From Cyanophora paradoxa (lineage: Eukaryota; Glaucocystophyceae; Cyanophorales; Cyanophoraceae): a DNA stretch of 64,000 nt. The notes under the pieces are model-generated. The model was not told the origin of the DNA and did not search any database. It was given only the letters and a program-made list of their open reading frames with translations. This document shows positions 23,902 to 33,140 of the stretch, piece by piece. Position numbers and translations under genes: made by a program. Positions within the stretch are counted from its first letter, which is position 1; each line of letters opens with the position of its first letter. The stretch lies in the NCBI GenBank assembly GCA_004431415.1, contig QPMI01000054.1:310001-374000 (forward strand). The letters are read 5' to 3'.

Positions 23902-24068
23902 CTGCGAGGAAGCGGAAATCTAGAGGAGACGTTGACAGCTAGAGAGAAGTGGTTCCATGCAGAACCGCGCAACGAAGAGCAAGGCGCCGGCGTACGCGAC
24001 ACACTGCGAGGAAGCCGAAATCTAGAGGAGACAGCTAGGGAGATCTGGTTCCATGCAGAACCGCGCAA
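23902..24068 (+). repeat. Direct tandem duplication, unit about 102 bp apart
   Basis: Copy 1 (23902-23972) and copy 2 (24004-24068) both start CTGCGAGGAAGC, share GAAATCTAGAGGAGAC and end GTTCCATGCAGAACCGCGCAA-like. Copy 2 lacks a few bases in the middle. It looks like a local duplication; no coding frame spans it convincingly. Confidence 0.8.
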
Positions 24069-24274
24069 GTCATTCGAAGACCGGAGTTAGAGAGAAGTTA
24101 GTTTTCCCCTCGAAAACCACTTTTCCCCCTCGACTTTGACGCTCGAAAGTCGAAAGCTGACCGGTCCACCGAGCCAATCGGATCACGAATAAAGCATCAT
24201 TTTTTCAGGTGTTGCAAACTGGACCTCGAAAACGGCCTCATAGAAAACTTTTGGCTGAAGCGAGGGAACGGGAA

Positions 24275-24313
24275 GCAAGGGGGGAAGACCTTCGGTCTTC
24301 TTTCCCCCCTTGC
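24275..24313. repeat. Strong inverted repeat (hairpin)
   Basis: GCAAGGGGGGAAGACC, loop TTC, then GGTCTTCTTTCCCCCCTTGC. The arms pair completely apart from a 4-nt bulge. A related GCAAGGGGGG word occurs near 21089. The role is unknown; it could be the remnant of an element end. Confidence 0.7.
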
Positions 24314-24770
24314 AATATAGTACGCGTGATACAATATCATAAGTATATATATATATACGTGTACATGATATCGATATCGATATACACCTTTCTAGATCTG
24401 TATTTTATATACGCTTACGCCACATGTACATGTACATGCATGCATATGTAGATCTAGACGTTTATGCCCGCGTCCCCCGCTGCAGCTGGTGCATGCGCAC
24501 GCCGGTCCTTGATTATAGGCTTCTGAAGCGCCCCATGGCCAATTGCAAGCCGCCCCCCCAACTGCACCCCCCCACCCCTCCCCCTACATTACAGTTAGAT
24601 GCATGCACTGCACAGTGCAGACGCCAATATCGATATCCGTCAATTGCAATGAAAGCTGGATCGTCTCAGGTTCAAATAACCTAACTCTGGATCTCCATCG
24701 GTGTCGCGATATACATCGATAATCTTCCGTTAGAAGGGGGCGGGGCGCCCCGGGCCCCGCACCCCGCGGC

Positions 24771-26804
24771 TCAGATGATGTTGGAGGTGCTCCCGGGCCG
24801 CGAGTCGCCCGACGGCGTTGCCCCGCCCACCTGGGCGCAGTCGCCGCCCGGGGCGCAATCAGAGGGAGGCCGGCCGCGATCAGCGCGGCGTCGGGCTAGC
24901 GCTGGGGGCGGCCAGAGGGGGCCATCATCTGCACGCCGGCGCACCGACTTGTAGTCGAAGAAGGCGGCGCCGTTGCTGGCCGCGGCGGCCCCCACCGCCC
25001 GCCGCTGCGTGTACCTGCGCGAGGCCGAGTCGGCGGAGGCAGGGGGGTACCGCGCCCTCGGCAAGTGGGGGGCCCGCACCACCAGGCGCCCAGGGACACG
25101 ACGATGCCGGCCAGGAAGGACAGGACGCCGGTCTGCGTACCCCGCGGTCGGCCGCGGGATGAAAGCGAGGGGGGTACGGGCGCACGGCGACGAAGCCGCC
25201 GCCGCCGACGGAGCGGACGGCGACGGGGGCGGAGGCCGACCGGGAGGGGGGTACTGGCTTCTCCTCACCGTGGGTTACAATGACGAGTCCGCGATGCCTG
25301 CGGGGCAGGGGTACGCCCTGAGCCGGAGAGCGCACATCGGCTCTCGCGCGGAGCGGGGGCGCACCGAGCGCCGTCGCGCGTGTTCATCGAACGAAGCAGG
25401 GTCTCGAGCTTGACCCACACGGGGGGGTACTTGAACCGCGCGACGTCCTGCGGGAAGGGGTAGGGGAGTATCAGGTGGGTACGGCGGGGCGGAGGGACGG
25501 GGTGCGGGCCATGATCAGGACGCGGTCGGATTCCTCGTCGTACGCGGCGGCGGGGCTCCAGTGGCTGCGCGCGGCGGGGTACGTCGGCCACGGGGCCGGG
25601 CAGCAAGCAAGCCTCCCCGCCACCACCAAATGGCGTACCCGCCCTTGATCTCGCCCATCTCGCTGCGGAGAAAGTTGATTGCGACGAAGCTGCCGCTGCT
25701 CGCGAAGACGCGCCGAGCGATCCCTCGGAGCTGGTGGGCGGGAGGGGGGGAGGAGTCACGCAGGGGTACGGCGGCCGCCTTGAAAAGAGAGCAGCGGACC
25801 GCCTCGAGGGAGGTCTCGTTCCCGTAGTGCGCCTTCGCCTTGACGCCGGGGAACGCTCGGGCGAACGCCTCCCACTCCGCTGCCGGCGCCCGCGCGGGCC
25901 CGTGAGGCGAGGAGACGCGGCGCGGCGCCCGGCGGCCCGCGCGGATCAAATTGGCGTCCAGCCGTCGCACCCATCTCCATCCCGCGCTTCTCGATGTCAG
26001 CGCGCCTCACGACGCGCTCGGTCGCCGCGCTGAAGAGGTTCTGCAGGGCCGCGTCAGCCGCGCCGGCGGGCGGCGGGCGGGCGGGCGGCAGAGGCTTGCA
26101 TTCTGAACGTAGTAAGGGAACCCGGGAAATAGCTCCGGCTGCAACACCGAATGAGCGACGCAGACCAGGAACGCGCTCGAGCTCGCACCGCCGGAACGCC
26201 CAGCGCGTTCAGAATCGTGGTGAAGGTAGCGATGCCTGGGCGAGGGAGCGCGTGAGAACCTCGCCCAAACGAACAACGGACTAGTGCGGCACTTACCGCA
26301 GAAGGCCTAACCGCGTGACAGGTAAAAAGAGAGCGAGTTCGAATCGACCGCGGTACGAGCTCGGGCGGGGGATCGTGTTCGAGCCTCGAGGGCGCACCTG
26401 GTTCTCTTGGGTTACGATGTGCGAGGAGATGTTGAAGAAGTCCGCGTTGTACGGCCAGCTCCGGTCGATCAGCTCGGCGCCTGCAGCGGTTATCGGCCGC
26501 GGCTTGAGCGGCGGGCGGTGTTTCGAATGGGCTTTAGAGATCTCGGCTTGAGCCGCTGTGACGGCTGTGCTCGAGCACTGGAAGGTGCCATTATTGGGCT
26601 GTATAGGCGTCCAAGAAGCACACGGCGGCAAGCGCAGCCCCCCGCGACCGGCGGCGCTGCAGCTGTAGGCGCGTGCGGACCTTCTGGCGAAGTGAGCGAG
26701 ATCAGCGTCGCGGGCACGTCGTAGAACGCGAGCGCCGGCATCGCTGCGCCTAGCAGGGCGATGCCGACGAAGAGGACGAGCGGCCCCGCGCTAAGGCGAC
26801 GCAT
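24771..26804 (-). CDS. PCS: Phytochelatin synthase with signal peptide and C-terminal membrane segment
   Basis: The protein makes phytochelatins from glutathione (gamma-glutamylcysteine dipeptidyl transferase, papain-like fold). Exon 1 (26804-26681) starts with a signal peptide, MRRLSAGPLVLFVGIALLGA, then ATLISLTSPEG. Next come exon 26480-26398 (NADFFNISSHIVTQENQ), a 10-nt exon 26306-26297 (AFCG, the catalytic Cys), exon 26235-26189 (IATFTTILNALGVPA), exon 26138-26100 (PELFPGFPYYVQN) and exon 26040-25971 (NLFSAATERVV). After AKAHYGNETSLEAVR come SSGSFVAINFLRSEMGE, GHWSPAAAYDEESDRVLIM (catalytic His) and DVARFKYPPVWVKLETLL (catalytic Asp). The triad is complete. A later exon encodes a likely membrane span, TGVLSFLAGIVVSLGAWW, then a short tail ending STSNII (stop 24771-24773). 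The enzyme is usually cytosolic, so predicted secretory targeting is unusual. Two introns (26099, 25509) have GC donors. It is divergent from the gene at 27536. Confidence 0.93.
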
Positions 26805-27535
26805 GCTGGTCGGCGTGCTCGCGTTGTAGTGAGCTCGGATCACTGGCACAGCTGTTCCGCTGCCGTTGCTGCGCTGGCGGCGTGGCCGGGGGAGTTTCGG
26901 CGGCGACCGTATGAAACGACGCTGCCGATCTGGGGCGACGGCTTGACGCGCTTCTCGCTCCTGATTCCGCAACCGGCGCTGCTCGCTCGAACTGCGAGCT
27001 CTGAACTTCCCAGCTGCGCGTGCTCTTACACCTGTACCCCTGCCAGTCTGAAAGCCGCAGCGCTCGCGGACTGGCTGAGTCTGGCTCTTGTCACGGGTTC
27101 AGCTCTCCAAACTAAGACCAGATCCCTCATCAGCCCAAATTTTGTGCCCCTCCTGTCCCCTGATCGCTGAGGCCGGCTCGCAAGTTTCGTCGCAACTCTC
27201 AGCCGGCTCGTGGATCATCTCGCAGGCCAGTACAACTTGCGTAGCCGCCTCGCCGCAGTGGCGAGCGGACGCAGGGCCGATTAGGACGTGCCGATTGGAG
27301 CAGCGGCCGGTTCATCCTGAAGCTGCCGCAGCCGTTCGGGACCGGCTGCGGATGAGGTTATCATTCAGCATAGCTTGAGGCGGGGACCGTATAACGGTAG
27401 GCGGCATAGCCGGCGCCTGGACAGGCGACCGACCGCAGTCTGGGCCGACCGCAGCGCGAGAGGCCGACCCGCCTGCGTTGCACCCGGACCTCAGGGCTTG
27501 GGCGGGCCTCTAGGAGAGCTGCGATCGGCGCGAGG
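26805..27535. promoter_or_regulatory. Upstream region between divergent genes
   Basis: A 731-bp region between the phytochelatin synthase start (26804, minus) and the PPC-like gene start (27536, plus). It must contain both promoters. No classical metal-response element or TATA box was identified by eye. Confidence 0.35.
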
Positions 27536-30500
27536 ATGATGGCGCCCCCGCATCGCGGCACGGACGGCTGGGAGGGCAGGCGCGCGTCCCTGGCCCAGGT
27601 GGGCTCCCCGGGCGGGCGCGGGGCCGCGTACCCTCGAGCCCAGGCGCCGCCTCGGGCGGCTCGCGCCGTCGTACCGACGCCCCCTGGCGCGCGCAGGTCG
27701 ACGACGCGCTCTCCCGCCTGGCGCGCCTCGTGGGCCGGGTCCGGCCCCCCCCCCCCCCCCCCCCCCCCCCTCCCCCGCCTCCCCGCCTCTAGTCCCCCTC
27801 GAGCTCGTCTGCTCACGCCGGCGCCGGGGCGCAGGAGGGCGACGCGTCGGGCGGGGCGGCCGAGGCGGAGGCGGAGGGCGGCTTCGCCTCCTCCTTCGCC
27901 TTCGACCCCGACTTCAAGCCCCGGCACGAGCTCGTACCCCCCGACAGCGAGGACGCCGAGGCCGCCCCGCACGATCACGCCCCGCACCCCGCGCGCGGCT
28001 TGAAGTGGAACTCCATCGCCTCCCGCGTCAACTCGCGGGCCGCGCGGTACCCCCCGCTGTGCCTGCATTTCCGTACCCCCACCGTCGACCTCGTCTCGCC
28101 CGCAGAGTGGACAAGGCGGTGGCGGTGGCGGCGGCTGCGTTCCTGACGCGGGACGAGGGCACGGCGCAGAAGCAGCAGGAGGACTTCGTACGCGCGGGGG
28201 TACCGGGTTCTTCTCCCGCCTGTCGCTGATGCCCCGCTGTCGCAGAGGAGGAATCTCGCCGCGATCCGCCAGAAGATGGGTGCGCCGCACCCCTGCTCCG
28301 AACCCCCGAAAAAGACCCGCTGATCGTTGTGGCCGTACCCCGCAGTGTCGGCGAACAAATGGGACCCGCAGGTGGGGTACAAGGTGCTCGTCCCGGGCCG
28401 CCCCGAGCTCGAGCGCCTCCTCGCCAACTCCTACCGCCACTACCGGTCCGTGCCCGTACCCCCCAAGGCGCCCCTCTTCGAACCAACCGATCCGTGCCCC
28501 CGACAGATTCGACGTACCCCACAACACCAGCCGAATAGTCATCTACCTCGGGGCCCTCAGCGGTGACCCAGACCTGTACGCCTCCTTCCTCTGGTGCGGC
28601 ACCCCCTGCGCCCGTACACCCGTACCCCCCGAGCGCGCCGCGAAGGGAGTACCCCTCCGTGGAGCAGCACCACTGGAAGTCGGACCGGGAGGGGGACGAC
28701 GCCATCGAGGTGACGCCCCGCGCCCCGCGCCCCGCGCCACCGCTCTAGATTTCCGCCCCGCCTCACCTGAGCGGCGGGGTCGCTCGTGCTCAGGTGACGG
28801 ACGAGGACCCGCACTTCCAGACCGCCCCGCTGTACATCGGTGCGGGCGCCCCGGGCGCTGGGCCCGGGCTGCCCTGCCCCGCTGACGCCGAGGCTTTCCG
28901 GCCCCTCCCCAGGGGTCTTCGGCAAGGAGATGTCCGAGTTCCGCCTCTCCGTCAGCGCGTACCCCTCCCACATCCTCCGCTCCGCCTGGTCCGCCCCGCA
29001 CCCCCGCTTCCGCCCCGTTACTCTCTCTCGAGCTCTCCCGCCCGCCGACGCCGATCGGCCCGTCCCGGCAGCGTCGAGAACGGGAGGTGTACCCCCCGCG
29101 AGCCCGCGTACTTCCGCGTTCTGGTTTGGAGTCTGCCCAGGCTCTCACCGCCGAATTTCTGATATGTACCCCCGCAGCTGGAGGACCCCCGCCAGTCGGT
29201 CTGCTTCCGCATCTGTGCGCCCCCCCCCCCCCCCCCCCCCAATCCACCCCGTACCCCCGCTTTACATTCTGCTCGATGCGCAGGGCTGCGGGAGGGTCAC
29301 TCGAGCCACGCGAGTGCGTCGTCGCAACCTCCCCCGCTCTATCTCCCCTCCCCCACCCTCCTCATATTTGCGTACCCCGGCAGAGTTGGACGACGACAAC
29401 AAGCCGCGCATCCACGTCTCCAACCGCCACAAGTTCCCCGACGCGGGTACCCCTCTTTCCCTCCCTCCGCGACCCTCACTACCCCTTTGCGCACCGCCGG
29501 CGGCCGCACAGTGGCGAGCGTCTGGTCTGGGGCCTTCGAGGAAGGGGCGGAGGAGGTCACGGTGGTCGCAAACCCAGGGGAGCCCCACTTCCGCCCCGGT
29601 CCGCCCTGGAGCCGCCCCCGTCCATTCCTAGGCCCCGTGTACCCCGTCCCCTCGCTTCCGCCCACGCTCCTGTACCCCAGGCTGGCACTACGCCTGTGTC
29701 GAGGGCCCAGCGGTCGCGCACTTCAAGATCCTCGCCTTCCAGCGGCCTTGTGCGCCCCTGTACCCCCAGATCTCCCTTCCCCCCCCGTGACGCCACGGCT
29801 CCGCCGCGTCAGATCCACCGGACGTGAGGGCGGATCCGCGGGCTCTCAAGGTGCGGTACCCCCCTTGGGCTCTCCCCCGTCCAGCGTCCCTCGCACTGAG
29901 AAGGGTACAACAGACGCTGACCCACAACGTGAACCGGGGCCTCTACAGCCGCGTCGCGTCCAGCAGCTCGCGTACCCCCCTCTCCCGCCTCTCCCCTTCT
30001 CCGCCTGCGTCTCCTGACGCCCTCCTCTCGGCGCAGTGATCCGGGTGGCGGGGTCGACGGCGGCGGCGGCCCCCGCGGAGCGGCTGCCGGCGCCGGCGCG
30101 GACGCCCCTGGCGCGGGCCGCCAGCTTCTCGCGGTCCAGTTCGAGGTCGTCCCTCTCGCCGGGGCCTGCGCCGGGGCCGGCGCCCCTCAACGCGGGGGCC
30201 CCCGTCCCCGAGCCCGGGGCGGGGGCGGGGGCGGAGGCGCCGCGGCTGCCGCTGGCGGCCTCCTTCAAGTTCGGCTCCCGGGCGCGCCTCGAGGCCCTCC
30301 GCCACGGGGCGGAGGAGTCGCCCTCGCCCGAGCGCCGCCGCCTCGGGCCCCTCCGCTACAGCCGCCGCGCCAGCGCGCCCGACCCCGCCCACTTCGACCT
30401 CGACCTCGACGGGGGCACCGGGAGCGGGAGCGGGAGCCCGCCGGCGTCCAGCCCGCCCGAGTCATACCCCGCGTCGCGCGCCGAGTCCCCGGGGCGGCTG

Positions 30501-30683
30501 CTCCCGCCCATCGCCCCGGGGCGTCCCTCCTCCTCCTCGCCCCTCCCGGGGGCCCCGGGGCCGGCTCCCCGCCCCGGCTCGGCGCTCCTCTCCCACCGCC
30601 GCTCCATGCCCGACCTGCTCGACCCCCTCTCCGCCGACGGGCGCCCCCCGCACCCGCTGCCGCACCCCCGCTCCTTCCTGTAG
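27536..30683 (+). CDS. PPC-like beta-sandwich repeat protein, no signal peptide
   Basis: Exon 1 (27536-27598) encodes MMAPPHRGTDGWEGRRASLA. Later exons read VDDALSRLARLVGR, FDPDFKPRHELVPPDSED, LKWNSIASRVNSRAARVDKA and NKWDPQVGYKVLVPGRPELE, then a unit YRFDVPHNTSRIVIYLGALS-GDPDLYASF ... VEQHHWKSDREGDDAIEV ... APLYIGVFGKEMSEFRLSV. That order (GDPDLY, W-S, Y-IGVYG, F-L-V) matches the pre-peptidase C-terminal (PPC) fold, usually found on secreted proteins but here without a signal peptide. A second unit follows (EDPRQSVCFRIC, RIHVSNRHKFPD, VASVWSGAFEEGAEEVTVVA, WHYACVEGPAVAHFKI). The last ~210 residues are Ser/Arg/Pro-rich with SRRASAP and SHRRSMPDLL, possible phosphosites. Many introns are of the GTACCCC class. 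Exon joins at 28950-29330 are uncertain. It is paralogous in layout to the 16.4-20.9 kb gene. Confidence 0.68.
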
Positions 30684-31118
30684 CTCGCCGTACCCCCGAG
30701 CCCGGGGGCCGCCACGCGCGGGGTGGGGGGGCCAGCCGGCGCCCATCGCAGGCACGCCCCAATTGCAATCGACGTCGCCTCCGTCGACGTCAAAAAGCAT
30801 TTCTATTTCTTTGAAGTACTCTCCCCGCATCATGCTAGCCCCGCTCGTTTGTACGACCCGCCAGTTGCTGTCTATTGCTGTCTTGAATAGCACAGGTACT
30901 TGTAGAAGTATGCAGGACATTTGTATAGCGTAGATAGCTACCAGAGTGATCAACAAATAATTATAAGGATGTAGTCTAACTTATCAGCGTGTTTGTTAAC
31001 GAATTACATAATTTGCGTTACATCTTGATCTGAAAGGCCAATGAAGGTCAACCAGAGAGCGCGTGAGGGCCAACCCGGCCGGGCGAGAGAGGGAGTAGAC
31101 TTCCGATCGACGTCGAGG
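30684..31118. other. Intergenic spacer between convergent genes
   Basis: A 435-bp, A/T-richer region between convergent stops (30683 plus; 31119 minus). No coding signal or repeat is seen; presumably 3' UTRs. Confidence 0.4.
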
Positions 31119-32642
31119 TCAGTCCAGGAGGGAGATGGCGGAGGCCTTGGCCGCTGCCTTGGCCGCCCTCGCCGCTGCCCGCGCCCCTTAAAGAGGGGGG
31201 GCAGGAGGAGGGGAGGGGGGTGCCCCCGCACCGGCCGTGACGCGGACGAAGGGCTTCAGCACGCGCTCCCAGTACACCGCGTCTGCAGAGAAGGAGAGAG
31301 GGTGGGCGGGGGCGCGCGGGGGGCCGGGCGGCTCCAGGGGGGGTACGCGGGCACCGATCTCGGGGTCGCGCTCGCGGAGGCCGTCGAGGGCGTCGATGGC
31401 GTCCGCGAAGCCGGCGCCGTCGCCCCCGCGCACCGCCTCTCGCAGCGCCTCCACGACCTGCCCTCGATCCTCGCCGCGCGCCCTCTCCTCCGCGCTTCGG
31501 GGCGGGGGGCGCGCCGCTCGCGCCGCACCGCCTCGAGGTTCGGGGCGAAGGAGCTGATCGCGAGCTCGTCGATGTACCCCCCGGCCCGCTCCAGGGCCTC
31601 CTCTACCCCCATCGGCTCCGGTCGGAGGGGGAGGGGAGCCGCGGCGGGCGCCGCGGGGCGAGGCGGGGCGGCGGCGGCGGGGCGGGGCGGAGGGGCGGGA
31701 CCGCGGGGCGAGGGCACGGGGGCCGCCGCGGATCGCCGCAGGGACGAGGAGGCGGCAGATGGGGCGTGAGGGGCGGCGCCGGCCCCCGAGGGCTTGAGGC
31801 GGCCGGACCGGCCGACGGGCCGCGGGGGACGGCGCCTGCGGGCCACGCGGGAGGGGCCGGGCGGGGCGGGCGCCGGGGCGGGGCGGGCGGGCGGGGAGGG
31901 GGCGGCGGGGGCGCGCGGGGCGGGGGCGGGGGCGGCCTGCGCGGAGCGGAAGGAGGGGCGGAGCGGAGGGAGGGTCGAAGGAGGCCTGGGAGGGATTCGA
32001 GGAGCGGAGGAGGGAGAGCGGGAGCGGCGGCCGCGCCGGGGCAGCCGAGCCGCTGAACGACGAGGCGCCGCCGCCGGCGAGCGAGGGGACCGACGCCGCC
32101 TCCGCCAGGCGCGGCGAGGCGCCGGCCGGCGCCAGCGGGGGCAGCGGGGCCGGCGCCGCGGCGGGCCGCCGAGGCGAGTGGGCGGGACCGCCGGCGGTGG
32201 GAGCGGGGGCGGCAGCGGCCGCCGCAGCTGCTGCGGGGCGGTGGCGCACGGGAGAGGAGCGCATGCGCTCGTTCCGATCGGCGGCGACCTTCCGGGCGCC
32301 GGCGGTGGCGCGCGAGAGGCCGGCCAGCCGCTCACGCTCCGCCGGGTCGCCTTCGCTCTCCCCGGAGCAGCGCGGAGCCGCTGGCGGGTCCTCCTGCAGC
32401 TGCACCTGGAGCTCCAGCTCCCTCAGCCGCTCCCGGCGGGGCCCGCGCCGCCCGGGCTCCGCCGGCCCCTCAGGCTGCGCGGCCTGCGCAGCGGCCGGGT
32501 CCGGGACGATGACGGAGGCCAGGAGTGCAACATATGCGTCCCGCTCCAGTGCCCGAGGCAGCTTCTTCTTCTGCGACCGCCCTTGCTCCTGCTGCTCGAT
32601 CGCAGCGGCGATCTTCGCCGAAACGGACGGCTTGAGCACCAT
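31119..32642 (-). CDS. Unknown low-complexity protein with conserved-looking C-terminal helical domain
   Basis: Start ATG at 32640-32642: MVLKPSVSAKIAAAIEQQEQ, then a helical, charged N-terminal part (LERDAYVALLASVIVPDP, ERLRELELQVQLQED, ERLAGLSRATAGARKVAADR). The centre is Ala/Pro/Arg/Ser-rich and disordered-looking. The C-terminal exons read ALERAGGYIDELAISSFAPN, VVEALREAVRGGDGAGFADA, IDALDGLRERDPEI and DAVYWERVLKPFVRVTA, ending AISLLD (stop 31119-31121). The last introns use a GC donor near 31508, then GTGCCC and GTGCGG. No family is recognised; the C-terminal helices could be a small interaction domain. Start and end are well supported, the middle exons are approximate. It is divergent from the receptor-like gene at 33141. 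Confidence 0.6.
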
Positions 32643-33140
32643 CGCCGCCCTCGGCGCTCCTCCAGCGCTACACAGGTCGACTGGCCAGAGCCTCCAATTC
32701 GGTCGCTCGTTGGACAGCAGCGCAGAAAGCGCGGCCTCTGGTCGCTGCGTACGAGTGACGGTGCGCGGGACCGCTGGACGGGCCAGAAGGGCAGTCAAGG
32801 CGGGCCGCAGGCAGCAGGCGGCAGGCCGCAGGCTCAGCGTAGGGGTACACGGCAATAAGCAGACCGAGCTTGCAGCCCGGTGCAGATCTAGCAGCTGCAG
32901 CAGCAGCTCTCTTTAGCTTTCGCGCTGCGCCCGCCTCCCGCCGGCCCCCAGGTCGGCTGCGGCACGCCGTGACGCACTTGCCCAGCGGGAGCACTGCAGC
33001 AGGTGCCAAGGCGCTGCATTGCTGTTTACTTGCTTGCTTGCCGCATGGCGGCACCTCCGACCGTGCGACCGCCTCGCACGGAGCCCTCGAGCCGCAACTT
33101 CTGCCCCAGCAGGTAGCGTAGCAGGCAGCAGCGTAGAACT
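32643..33140. promoter_or_regulatory. Upstream region between divergent genes
   Basis: The 498 bp between the start codons at 32642 (minus) and 33141 (plus). The region is GC-rich with CTGCAG and GCAGCAG words. No specific element was identified. Confidence 0.35.

Larger units (their letters stand above)
23574..24770. other. Intergenic DNA downstream of the phytochelatin synthase gene
   Basis: No gene is seen. Contents include a roughly 70-bp direct duplication (23902-23972 and 24004-24068), a strong hairpin (24275-24313), and A/T-rich dinucleotide stretches (ATATATAT near 24345, ACATGTACATGTACATG near 24421). Confidence 0.45.

Noticed and set aside
28223-28336. Programmed frameshift in the PPC-like gene
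   Set aside because: The frame changes coincide with GT...AG borders (for example GTGCGCC to CCCCGCAG) and are explained by splicing.
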